Origin: Prostheceraeus crozeri
Taxonomy: Eukaryota > Platyhelminthes > Polycladida > Euryleptidae
Direction: 5' to 3'
NCBI GenBank assembly: GCA_907163375.1
Contig: CAJQUW010007872.1
Coordinates: 32,995-96,994 of the forward strand
Length of the DNA stretch: 64,000 nucleotides
The position numbers were made by a program, and so were the translations under genes. Below are positions 47,470-59,007 of this stretch, piece after piece (positions within the stretch are counted from its first letter, which is position 1; every line of letters begins with the position of its first letter). A model generated the notes under the pieces. That model saw only the letters and a list, made by a program, of their open reading frames with translations. It did no database searches and was not told where the DNA came from.

Positions 47470-49455
47470 TTAGTGGACCCCGTAAGGTCTATTCGAAGAA
47501 ATACGGCAGTCATAATGTCTATCTAAAGCTCAGATTTTTCTCAGTGCTTACATGACCAACATCTTCACAGTGCTATTTCTAGGACTTAATTTTAAACTTA
47601 AAATTTATGATAAGAAACTTTGCTTAAAATGTTGATTGAAGTGTAACTTAATTAAATATTTTGTTCTCAATAGAAGGGATGAGACTATTTCGGAAAGGAA
47701 TTTAAGTTATAATTTCAAATTCAAAAATACATGTAATAACCATTGTTCACACACCTATCATGCAAAGCTTGTAAGTACGTCTAAGCTTACATTGCTTAAT
47801 AGTAGGCATACCTACTTGATTTTTTGTCCGAAATACTTCAGCTCCTATAATTCATTTACATAGCATGAACCTTCCTTTCATGATTTGTTTTTGCTTATGA
47901 GCTCAGTACATAGGCCTATCAATACTCATAGGCCATTAATACACATAATTAGCACGATATGTATAAATCAGATACACGTAATTAATGTTTCCACTTTTCA
48001 CTTACTTGTTCTGTGTATAGTTTTTGGCTGTTGATCAATTCGTTGAATGGCAGCACTTCGCAATGTTAAATTGGATGAGGCACTTGCAGAAATGAAAGTG
48101 TTTTATTGTCCAGTTATTTCCACACCTGATGCATTCTTTCGTTGGTCCTAGAGCTACCGCCAATCATCGTAGTTTTCATCCCACGTTATGTCTCGCCTAT
48201 AGAATTCGTAAAGAATTCATAAAGAATTCGTTGACTGAATTGCGCAACGTTGGTGACTGAATTCTTCTGTGATTCTCATGGAGACTGGATTCTCAACACC
48301 AATATGTACAATAACGTTTGGAAATGAGTCATACTTCAGCGATATGATGGGACTAGTCAAAGTATTGCGTAACTCCAACGGACCGCGTGATAATTGTTTG
48401 CGCAATTATTAACGAAGTGGGGAGACTTTTATTGAAATGTAATGAAGTGGAATCATTCGTGATGGGCTTTTATCACTAGTGAAAGGTGATATTAGTAAAC
48501 GCATCTGAACATGTCAAGAAAACATTTGATCTTAAGTTTTGAGTTGTACAGATACTTCTCACTTCTCAAAATTCTATTTAACTGAATGTAAGCTTATAAA
48601 TAATAATTTTTGAAATTTTGTCGATAATCCTTCCGTCATAAAAACAGAAGTTATAACATTTCGCCATATCTGATCCATATTTTGATGAGAAATGTAGATA
48701 CTACTGATTAGATATTAGGTAGTACTAGTTTCTTTACTATACGATTTCACCTATTTTTCAAACTTAAATTTGATCCACTTCTGGGTCGAAAAAGTGAGTT
48801 CAACTTAATTTTTCTAAATAGAGGATATTGAATACTTTACGCTCCAGGTATTTGTATATTCATAGCGTTGACGAGAAATTGACAGGACTCCGTCAAAGAA
48901 GCCATAATTTTGAAAACTTGCCTTAAATTCGAAACTCGAAATACACTTTCCTGGCTTCAGGGAATTTTTTACACATTTTTCAAACAATATTTGGGTGTTT
49001 ATGCGTCGCTGAGAAGTATTAGTCTATGCAAATATAGCTCCTGAATTTTTCACGATTTTTTTGAAATTTCAATTTTTTTCACTTTTTTCAAATTCTTTTG
49101 CTATGTTTGATCGACTACTGCTGTGTTCTCGGTGCAAAAAAGTAACATCTGCTACTTGAAACCTGTAGAGATGGACATTCTTGAGCGAGTCCAAAAAGAA
49201 TTTTTCTCAAACTCGTGACGAGATCTGAGTGAGAGGTCTTTAAAAAACAGTAATTTTTTCAAATTTTTAGCTTATGTTTAAAAAATTTGAATTTTAAATG
49301 CCAAAAAAGTAATTTTCCACTCAATTTTTTTCCAAAAAACTTTGGATTCCCTCTAGATAGACCCAAATGGACAAAATATGTGAATTTGAAGTAAATTTGA
49401 AAACATCAGCCACAGACTTTTTTGCAAAATTTGGTGATTTGACGTGGAATGACCC

Positions 49456-52400
49456 TTTGGTTAAATAGTAGAAATACCTTATAAAGAATACACCATTGAC
49501 ATCTGAAAGCTGCAATCAACACTGTGATTTCACGTTTTTCTGCTTTTCGCATCTATATGCATGACTATTGATCCTATTTGCCTCACTTACACAAAATCCA
49601 TGGTGCTTACTCTCGCAACGCATTTCATTGAACTCATAATTCATTACATTGCGTCTAAGGGAAGTTTTTATGCAACCGTAAATTACGGAATTTCAACAAA
49701 TTCCATCGCAACACAGTTGGTGTCTCATTGGACGATGGCGGCACCCAAAAACTGCTCAAAGATCGATCGTCCTGCTGTAGACTTAATGCAAAACTTGCTG
49801 TGTGAAAGAAACTAAGGTACCTAAAGTTAGTTAAAACTATTCAAAGTTTGACCAAAAATCCTTAGAACTAATTAAGCCTGATTAGTTGATGAAGAAACTA
49901 CGTAGAAATAACTCGAAACATAACAGGTCCATTTCACAGTGACCGATGACCTTAGATATCTTCCTTAATTTATAAATCCTTAATTATTTATAATTATTAA
50001 TTATTTTATATTTATTTTATTATTATTAATTTTTTTTATTAATAATTATTTATTTATTTATTAATAATATTTTTTATTATTAATTATTTATTTTATATAT
50101 TATATTTTATTATAATTATATGTAATTATTTATAATTATTAATTTATAATTCCTTAATTATAATCCTTAATTTATATACGTCTTCAGTTTGAAACTGCAC
50201 CGGTTAGTGATGTCCATGTTCCACATGGTCTGCAGCTGTATGATGAAAATTATATCGAGGGTGAGAAGCTGACTGCAAAATATTCTTATTGGACCTGGGC
50301 AACTGCATTGTATGAAACCATTTGGCTGGGACTGAACCTTTTGTCCAAGTACAAATGATGTCAAGTGGAATCCACTCTCTGACGGCTTGGCAATCATGGC
50401 CTATCCAATGCAAGTGCATTCGTCTGGGTTCGGTTGTGTTATAATAAATAATGTATGAGTTGATAAGGTGACTAGAAAATTGTAGTGAAAACCGCTGTGT
50501 TATAATCCAACCATCAAAGACGGTATCCAGCTCGTATAATGTTTTAACTTCTATTGGAATTGAACTATTGGGCATCAGTTATTTTATATGAAGAAACATA
50601 GCGTGTAAATTACAAGTAGATGTTTTATTCCGTGGGGATACCCACAGGTTTTTCTGCAGGGGTGGGGATTCAAATTTCAATTCCCAATGCAACCCTGGAA
50701 ATCGCTCTGAGCTAGCGTCTCTATGAGGATATCCTACATGACAGGCTGGCTCTTTCTTGTGATGCAAAGAACTCCGTAAATTCCAGACTATTTTTGTATC
50801 GAAATTAAAACATTGATATCAGTGGATTGATTTCCTTTCGTATCAAATAACACGAAATGTAGGAATAAATGCCTATACTTTTTATTTGATGGGCCTATGC
50901 ATGATTCTCTCACTTCAGTATGAAGTCAATAGGTGATGGATTCGTATGTGATTCGGAAGATGCACAATTCCTGCACACAAAACCCCTTCAAAAATTATTA
51001 GTTGATCTGTCCCTGTCTCTACACATGCTTCTACGTGACAGCCTGTGTATCAAATGCATCTGTTACGACTTGAACTCACGCACAGTAGGTATATCATACA
51101 TGGACTCATAAAAATAATTTTCATCTACGATTTCATTAAAATTCGTGTCTATCTTGAGCAGAATTTCGTTGCTAAAATGAAGTTAGACATCAAAAGCATC
51201 ACGCAGTCGATAAAATGTTTCTGATTTCACGACAGGTTGTACGTGCAAGCGCTTTTATCACGAACTGTTCAAACACTTAATTGACTAAACCAATCCTTTT
51301 CGTAGCATAGACAATCGGACATATCGGATGTCAATAAGTACAGATTGTGCATCAGTTATTTTCATTTTAGTTATCGATACTATTTGTACGCGAAGTAATT
51401 CTAATCATGGGGTCATTGTTAGTAACATTTTGTGAAAATACCATTTTATTCGTCGTTTTCGCAACTTCGTCCATCAATTGCACGGAATGACTACAGAAGT
51501 AATCATTCTCCTACTTTAATAGAAGGAAGCATTAATGACAAATCAATGTGTTGCCATATCAAGATTGCTGTAAAATGTTCATGAGGCGTTTATAGGCCAG
51601 AATGTGCAGATGTATGTCTAATTACGACTGAAGTGTTTGGCAAATGTACACGCAGTTATCACAGTTGATGATGTCATAAGTCAAGATTGCCTTCAATCCA
51701 TTCAAACCTCAATAATCCACTGACATGTGATTGTGAGGAACTACATGGGCTTTGACAAGAATTTTAGACATCTCCGATTTAAGAGTAATTCAAAATGCCA
51801 TTTTACAATAGAAAAGTCGAATATATATAATGTATTATATTTATCTACACCTCCGAAATTGCAGTTCATTGAATATGTAGTATACAAGTATAGGCTAATG
51901 AATGGTGATCAAAATATTAATGCTTTCAGTTTTTCAAAAATGCTGAGGAAAATTTCTCGGCAATGGTTGAGAATCCAATATACGTCAGATATAGTGAGTG
52001 ATTCATGATTTGAATTAAAAGAAACTGTGTCGATATTTTTAACATGACCAGATGCACATGTTCTGAAAAAAGCACTACTTTTCGAAGAAAATTGCAGAAA
52101 TTTCTGTTTGCTTAACTGTAAAACGCGCCAAAATAGTGGAAGCTATTTAATGGTTAGAATGTTTAGAAGATATTTTGGATGATTATGAGATAAGTCTTCA
52201 GCACAACAAAAATTTGGACTAATTCTGATGAGGGCACCTTCAGCATCGTTGGAAAGTTATTCAAGTTAGTAAGCTGATAAGTCAAGGAAATCAGTGGAAA
52301 GCATCGTATACGAACCAGGGATACTAACATAGTGAGCCAAGAATTTTTTTAGTAGTTGCTTCGCATCGCATTCGTAATAAAAATCTACTCGTATTTTTAA

Positions 52401-53176
52401 TGAAATTAATGTGTGTGTCTGTGTAGAAATCTGTCGTAAGAAGCTCAGTCTACTAAAAAACAATATGCTATGATGAGAAGCATAATTTTGGAAAAGTAAG
52501 TTAAAAGCAACATAGCTTCCACTACGCAAAATATGAAAACGGTTGAGATAGCCTAATGCCTTGTTGATAACATAACATAGTGCTAGCTGATTCCTGTGAC
52601 ATTTAAATGATCATCGATCATCAAAGTGCGAATCCCATCACTTGTGATTTTCATTTCAATTGCTGTTTGACAAAGAATGTATCTGTAATAGGATAAATTT
52701 TGTCTCATTCTTTACCTGCCTCATTTTTCGTTATCGAATATTAACACGTTTTTATCTTTTTTCATCGGAATCTGACTGAGCAGCGTTTAGATAGTTTTCT
52801 GCTGATGGTCAAAAGCAATAAATAGTAACTTAGGTGTTATAAGGTGTGATATCAATCTAGCATTACTTCCAACATTCTATATTCACATTTATTCCTCAAT
52901 ATAATAGCGATGATGATGCAACTACAACATCCAACTTTTTAATATTCACTTATCATAAATATAATTCGGCTCGAGAGCGGAGGCGGCTTGAAGCGTAAAG
53001 GTAAATTTAAACTTCGCCAACTATTCCAACTCTAATCGACTACCAAGCATGGAAATGCACAAGTATTTTTTCGAAGAAATAATTCAAGGAAATGCAACCT
53101 TGAATGAAAGTATGACGCATTCATTAAAATGAAAGCAACAAATAAACGAATAGATCAAAAATAAAAAATTGAAATA
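49456..53176. other. Gene-free stretch with an AT-only patch
   Basis: 49970-50165 is almost pure A/T (TTTATTAATTATTTAT-like). A minus-strand frame at 50204-50575 (123 codons, …REWIPLDIICTWTKGS…) looks protein-like but matches nothing I know. A possible solo hAT end (CCAGGGTTGCATTGGGAATT inverted) lies near 50680. Nothing else is supported. Confidence 0.35.
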
Positions 53177-53690
53177 CAGGGTGATTCACGGAAATAGCCG
53201 GATTTTTAATTTATCTCATTATTTTACTAATTCTTAGCCAAAACAGCTCACATTATTAGATGAAGAAAGATCATTTATGAATCGATATGCTTAATTATCC
53301 GCAGCTCAACATGGGCTCGATGATCTCTCACGCAGTTGCGAAGTCTTTTCACATAGTTTTCTAGAAAAAGCCGCAAGGTATCCCTGTCCAATTTGTTGAA
53401 TGCTTCCCTGATTTTATCCTTCGAATCATCTATTGAATGAGGTCTTGCGTCATGAACCATACATTTGATTACTCCCCAAAGACAAAATCACATGGACTTA
53501 GGTCTGGACTTCTGGATGGCCACGGCAATGAGTTTGATCCGCTGCCTATCCGGTCGGGAAATGACCTTGCCTCTTTTGACAGTGATTGAGTGAACAGTGT
53601 GTCTCGTGAATTGTTCATATAACGATCGACAAGAGATAGGCTTGTCTATAACGATGGCTGCATTGCAAATCAATTTTGAATGACATGACG
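53177..53690 (-). mobile_element. mariner-like fragment (C-terminal end)
   Basis: The terminus CAGGGTGATTCACGGAAATA follows TA at 53175-53176. The minus strand reads WPSRSPDLSPCDFVFGE (the third catalytic Asp in SPDLSPCD). One frame over comes DDSKDKIREAFNKLDRDT and ENYVKRLRNCV, the usual C-terminal helix of mariner transposases. The 5' two thirds are missing. It is a different subfamily from the copy at 16.5 kb. Confidence 0.78.
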
Positions 53691-54514
53691 CGTCGGATGA
53701 CTCTGATTGGAAGAATCAAGCCTATCTGGGTTGTCTTCTGCTTACAAATGCGGTCACTTTGAAGAAGTCAAAAGAACTATGGATCCATAACCTACGTTTT
53801 TGCAATTCATTGCTTGAGGTCGGGATTGATAAGATATAGCAACGGTTCCGACCTCAGTTTGAAGATTGTCTACTGGTAGCCCGCCCTTCACCCAAAGTTC
53901 CGTCTGAAGTGGCTGGAACAACGCGACCCCTCGAAGATCGCCATGGTCAGAAAATTGGAGCATTGGAGCCGATGGTGAAGCAGGCTACTAAGAACTCGGA
54001 AAGCCATGACCATATCCCCATAGCAGTTGAAGTTCCAGGCCTGTGATCACTCCTCAAATTCCTCAGATTCCTCAAATATAGCTAAACTAAGAGAAATTTT
54101 TCAAATGTAGCACATTTCAGACTAAATATAGGATAATGTATTGTGTTTTGGCGAATGGCGATGATATGTAAACTTCCAATCAAGAAGCTCAGATAGAATC
54201 CCATAACATGCATCCTACATCCATACTATTAAACATGAATCAATCATGATTTGTAACTTGCTCTTGCTTCACTTCGTTTTCATTTCTGGAAGCTACAGGG
54301 CTGTAGATGTTCGGGTTCGTTCGTCCTGACTTATTTTGCTAAGCAGAGAAGTTGTCTGAAGTTATTGTCCGTCGAATTCCTTAGTGCAATGCTAACGTAT
54401 TTAATGAGTGAAGCACTGCGATCAACCTACAGAACTAGTATATTTGAACACTGCAAGCAATTTTTTACTTCTAACTTCATGATATTATTTCGAATTCCAA
54501 CAATAAGATGCTTC
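53691..54514. other. Stretch with GC-richer decayed sequence
   Basis: 53700-54050 is less AT-rich and partly open in several frames (…RPSPKVPSEVAGTTRPLEDR…), perhaps an old retroelement piece, but no motif identifies it. The rest is AT-rich and empty. Confidence 0.3.
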
Positions 54515-54520
54515 TTCAAG

Positions 54521-55837
54521 CATGGTTCCTACGCTTCTTAAATCTTCTTAAAACTCCTTAAATCTCCTTAATTTTAATTTCCTCCTTAAATCTCCTTAAA
54601 TGTCCTTAATTTTTTGAAAATCTTCTTAAATTTCTGGACTTTGGATTTATTCCGTGACGGTGCGTGGTGGCTGATGAATCAATAACATAGTAAACTGTAC
54701 CGTCTCTCACTCTCAGCCTCGATTTTTTTGCGCAAATCTTCGGAAAATCCTATTTTTTAATATTCCTATTATATTTATTCAGACCTATTTCAATAATACT
54801 TCTGCTTGAAAACGTTTTCATTGTATTTCTTTTACTGGATAATGAAATGACTGAAATAAAACATATCCGTGTAGTTATAACTTACCATAGTACGCGTGTA
54901 TTTTGAATTTATAATAATTTTATTCCTGAATAACTTCAAGTTCTTCGTGTTGATAAGTTGGGGCAAACATTGTTTCATGTATAAAGCCGTGACTAGGACA
55001 ACCACATTTTCAACTTCGAATCCAAATCATGTTTTATGGATTTTTTTTAATGTATTCAGAGGTAGTTTGTGATGAACAAATAGAAAAATCATGAGAGTGA
55101 AAGCAATCCAGCCTTGTTTCTTTCAGCTGACTTTACTTTATATTTTCTCATGGATTGCGGTGATCAATATTCTTCATCAATTGTAATCATTTGTCTAATA
55201 ATATTTTTTATGATACACATGTACATTTAACAAGCAAAACTTTGTTCCTTGTTGATATGTTCTTGTTTCCATTGTTACAAATTGCTTAATCAGGTCAGCA
55301 ACTTTCAACAATTCAGTTCGGCAAATATTGATGAGCGTGCACCTGCCCTGTGTATTCGACAGCAAAGTGCAAAGGTAAAGAATTGTTATCATTACGAAAA
55401 TTCAAATTCACAGAGGATCATGATTGCTTTTGAGCGTACTTCCAAATGTAAAGATTATACAGAAAGAAAAATTTTTTTGATGACGCTAATGGAGTTCCAA
55501 AACGAAACAAATTTTTTCCATGAACATTGGATATACATGGCTCAATGGAATTTCATATCACAATTTACAAAATGACTTCTCAAATTTGGGACTTCTTTTG
55601 AGACGGCATACTTCGGATTTGGAATCGTTCTTCTTAGCAGAATGTGACTATCAGAGAGTCGAGAATTCACCTTTTCTATACTTCCCTAGGTGGAGGATCG
55701 AACCCTGGACCTTCTGTACATTATGTTATCGGTGCGGTCACTTAACCAACTGAGCCGTCATACCTCCTTAAATTAAGTGATTAATGTTCTTAAAATCTCC
55801 TTAAATCTCCTTAATTTTTGAATCAGTAGGAACCCTG
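54521..55837. mobile_element. hAT-like transposon with CTCCTTAAATC repeats and a 6-bp duplication
   Basis: The ends CATGGTTCCTACGC and (from the right) CAGGGTTCCTACTGA form the inverted repeat. Both are flanked directly by TTCAAG (54515-54520, 55838-55843). CTCCTTAAAT words repeat about eight times at the left and five at the right, resembling the CCCTTAAA zones of the element at 18.5 kb. No transposase is seen. A tRNA-derived SINE lies near the right end. Confidence 0.75.
55665..55768 (-). repeat. tRNA-derived SINE inside the hAT element
   Basis: The minus strand reads GACGGCTCAGTTGGTTAAGT (A-box) and, 45 bases on, CCAGGGTTCGATCCTCC (B-box). The spacing is that of a tRNA, but the stems pair poorly, so it is an old SINE head or tRNA pseudogene. 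Confidence 0.6.
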
Positions 55838-55843
55838 TTCAAG

Positions 55844-56562
55844 TATTTTCATTAATTATCTTGACCTGTCTCACAGCCTTCATTATGTGATTCTGCGACT
55901 ATATAGCTGCCAAATACATGCCTGTACTTCTTAAAGAACTTTCGGATATTGATCTTCTGTATCCATTATATGATGACATATAAGTAGCCCAGCCTACTTG
56001 GATTTCAGTGCTCTTATCAACTGAAGCTTTTGTTTCACTTATTCTCTTCCATTTTATTTCCACTGAACATGAACACATCCGACGGGGTAAAGCAGATGGT
56101 CTCTAAATTTAGTGTCTATCTGCCTCCTGGTCACTAGCGTTTTCACAATTTACTGAACACAGCTTGGTATGAAAGTAATGCACATTGTTTATCGTTGCAT
56201 GCGAACTTATATCTCTGCTGAACTTCATGCGAATAGAGGTGATAATCTTTCACTCTTTGCCTAGGTGAGACCAACGACTTTTCTGGCAAGCCTGTAAGAC
56301 TGTTCTTTTGTGTCGTATGAGGGAATTCAAGTTCATTTTGAATGTAGATCGGAACGATATGATCAAAGCGCTAACAGACAAATTAAGCCACAACCATTCC
56401 GTCAAGCGATTTTAAGCTTTCTGTACTTGTGGGTTACTCTCCTCTCAAATTTGTCTAAAATCCGTAAAAATTAATCGTCACAAAGCCCATCATGTAGCCC
56501 ATGCATGTAGTTGAGGATATTTCCTACATTCAAAAAATTTCAGTATACAAATCTGACTAGCA
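55844..56562. other. Spacer, nothing recognised
   Basis: AT-rich stretch between the hAT element and the minus-strand LINE. It may include that LINE's degenerate RT end, but no motif was seen. Confidence 0.3.
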
Positions 56563-57715
56563 TCATTGAATTGGAGACGATAACGTGAAGCACGTCGATA
56601 TCAGCAACTTGAGATAATGAATGATGCGATGGTTGATGTACAACAAAGCTGTAAAAGTACCCTTGTCAGATCCGGGGATATATGCGAACTGCAAAGGATC
56701 CAACTGAGGCACCAAATATGGTAACATCCATTTTGAAAGTACGATCTTTTCCATTACTTTGGTAAGAACTGCATTATTGAAATAGGCCTGAATTCGGATG
56801 GTAAAGTTGGCTTTGAATACTTTGGAATAGGTATAATGTCAGCAAATTTGAGTATTTGTGGCACATAACCAGATGCAAAGCTACGATTTAGGATGTGAGA
56901 AACAGTACCAGCCAAAAAGCATGCATTCCCATTGTAAATCCAGTAAGGGATGCGACTTGGTCCACCATCACCCCTTTTCAGATTACTAAGATGAGAAAAT
57001 AGTTCATAATCCATCACCTGTAATGACTCATCAGGCAACAACGACGGTAAATTGTCAGCATCATTGTTCAAGGGATTTGGCACAAAGACATCCGAGAAAC
57101 ATTCATTAAGAAATGAGGCGGAGAAGTCGGATGACTGGTTATGTTTCAAAGAATTCCTCGAGACCAAGCGAAGCCGACGCCATGTAACTTTGCTCTGAGA
57201 AACTATATTGACGTTATTCAGATATCTCTGTTTCGTCACAATTAAGATTTTTCACTTCAGAGCGCAAACGAAGATATTTTTGAGTATGTTTGTTTGTTAG
57301 CAAAAGCTCTATCACGTCGGTATATTAAGATCTTGAGTTGTCCATTCATTCATGGCGGATCCGTGTTCCGGAATCTGACCGTTATTTTAAGGAAAGCAAT
57401 TCTCAAAGACATGCCACAGCACATTGTTTGACACCACTGTGGCAGCATCAATATCAACAGAGTTAGAAATGATATCCCAATCATTAAGGCTGAAGATTAT
57501 GTGGAAAGAATAAACATTCTGTTTCGAGAAATTCCGAACTCTCTGCCTATGAAATGTAGACGGAGTAATAGGGTCCGGGTTCCAGAATACAACAGCATGG
57601 TCTGATTTTCCAAAAGGAGATGATACACTAAGCGAAGAATTTGAATAAGCGTTCGTAAAAATTTGATCAAGAATACGATAATTCCTAGTACTTTCTGTAA
57701 ATGCCTTTCAGTGTG
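56563..57715 (-). mobile_element. CR1/L2-like LINE fragment (endonuclease end and RT start)
   Basis: Minus strand in order: NYRILDQIFTNA and PFGKSDHAVVFW (the C-terminal SDH motif of the APE endonuclease), then FSASFLNECFSDVFVPNP. VSHILNRSFASGYVPQILKF, ADIIPIPKYSKP and FRPISIMQFLPK (RT start) follow, then, after a frame change near 56755, QFAYIPGSDKG. The longest frame is 161 codons. It stops before the YADD box. It is the best-preserved LINE of the window. Confidence 0.85.
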
Positions 57716-58009
57716 AAGTGATACTTCAGCAACTTTTTACAAAATATAACACTGGTGTGCCGTCGAGCGCCGCTCAATCATGATGTATTTTTAGAACTAG
57801 TTGAAGGAGCATTGTCCCTATCTCATGGAAGACACCGGCTGTATATGCCATACTGTGCATTAGCTACAGAAAGACTAAATTAAGAGCTCAACAATTCAAG
57901 GTATTGCAAGCTTCGCGCAAAATGTGTAGAACTTTTTGGATAACAAATCAAGAGTGAAATCAATCAATAGTAGTAAGTAAATCTACACCACTGGACCGCG
58001 CAAGATGGC

Positions 58010-58165
58010 CGCCGTCGCTGACGTCCCCCCCTCCTGTCAGACGAGTCGGCTCTAGTCCGCCGCCGGTTTGCTTCGACTCTGACTCCCCCCCCCTCCTGTC
58101 AGACGAGAGCGTCGGCCCTAGTCCGCCACTGGATTGCTTCGAGTCCGACTCCCGCCCCCTCTGGA
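58010..58165. repeat. GC-rich 62-bp tandem duplication at the Polinton end
   Basis: CTCCTGTCAGACGAG occurs at 58031 and 58093 within longer similar units, separated by C-runs. Base composition jumps from AT-rich flank to GC-rich here. Confidence 0.7.
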
Positions 58166-58289
58166 CCGACGACGTAGCGAGAGGTGGTTCGTGGTGCGCT
58201 CTCCAGGTTGGCGTGGTGTGCCGGCCAGGTTGGAATTTCGGTGCGAGACCCCTCCCATCGTGTTTCTCGTCAAAAGTTGGGTTAACAAA

Positions 58290-58690
58290 ATTTTTTCACC
58301 CCCCCCTGGGCAGCGATCTTCCAATGTTGGTTCTAGTGGATGGATTTTGTCTTATAGATACTCATTTGAAAGAGGAGAAAAAACTGCCCAATCACAATTT
58401 TGTTGCGAGTCAATCGGATCAGCCGTTCAAAAGTTAGAGCTGTTACAAGATTTTGTGTCAGAGCTCGGATTTCACGAAAAAATCCTAAGTGTCAGAGTGA
58501 CTTTGTATGGACAAAATTTTGAAAATTTTCCAAGGTGTCGCATTTCGACCTGGGACCTTTACCAGAACAGTTTCCATCAAATTTCACCGACCTCCCCCCC
58601 CCGGCACCGATCTTCCAATTTCGGTTCTAGTGATCGTAGAAAGTCGTGCAATAGCTCGTTTGAAAGCTAAGAGTGAGACAAATTCAGTGA
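58290..58690. repeat. Diverged direct repeat, 294-bp spacing
   Basis: CGATCTTCCAAT followed by GGTTCTAGTG occurs at 58314 and 58608. Both copies are preceded by C-runs and followed about 50 bases later by CNTTTGAAAG. It lies between the GC-rich end and the first promoter of the Polinton. The long open frame across it (58134-58670) is not thought to be a gene. Confidence 0.65.
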
Positions 58691-58861
58691 AAGAAACGGC
58701 TTGTTCATATCTGTCTTCGTTTAGATGTGAGACGCCATTTGAGATTTGGAGATTGCGAAAAACGACAGAGTTAGAATTTCCCAAGAAACAGCTCCAGCGG
58801 GCGAACGAAGGCTCGGATTGGTAAACGGAGGCCAGATTTGGAATCAGCTTGATGTTATTGT

Positions 58862-58909
58862 CCAATGAGGATCATCATCCAATGAGAATCAAGCATTTCT
58901 ATATAAATA
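58862..58909 (+). promoter_or_regulatory. Promoter: two CCAAT boxes and a TATA box
   Basis: CCAATGAG occurs at 58862 and 58880, and TATATAAATA at 58900-58909. The first coding ATG lies about 100 bp downstream. This is a well-formed RNA polymerase II promoter layout for the leftmost Polinton gene. Confidence 0.7.
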
Positions 58910-59007
58910 GCGAGCCTTCCACAGTGAGAATCATTCCATCGTTGAATCACACGAGTGACGGACGCACATTTCCTCTCTCTAGTTCCCTATTCTATTATCC
59001 AACTAAA

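Larger units (their letters stand above)
44237..49455. mobile_element. Large foldback element with 2.1-kb inverted arms
   Basis: Arms 44237-46377 and 47305-49455 are inverted copies, almost identical base for base wherever I compared them; differences concentrate in the outermost 80 bp. The outer ends read GGGTCATTCCATGTCAAATC and, from the right, GGGTCATTCCACGTCAAATC. The 927-bp spacer is unique apart from a short diverged copy of the arm's inner end. The flanks differ (LINE tail at the left, unrelated DNA at the right), and no clean target duplication was seen. Very long inverted repeats are known in Mutator-like/Foldback transposons, but no transposase identifies this one. Confidence 0.8.

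Noticed and set aside
44237-49455. The palindrome as a pure assembly artefact
   Set aside because: The arms are not fully identical (differences near the outer ends), the spacer is unique, and the termini look defined. I keep it as real but flag the need for spanning reads.
49970-50165. AT-only patch as a replication origin or matrix attachment site
   Set aside because: Low complexity alone is not evidence, and there is no motif or palindrome of note.
50204-50575. 123-codon minus-strand frame as a gene
   Set aside because: Protein-like, but no start context, no splice support and no recognised family. Left as an unsupported frame in the spacer entry.
39859-50696. One giant hAT element from CAGGCTTGCC (39859) to the inverted CAGGGTTGCA (50690)
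   Set aside because: The termini share only the first few bases, the flanking 8-mers do not match, and 10.8 kb would be far too long. They are more likely unrelated solo ends or chance.
58134-58670. 178-codon open frame near the Polinton end
   Set aside because: It crosses the GC-rich tandem and direct repeats, has no motif, and other frames and the opposite strand are also open. GC-rich repeats explain its length.
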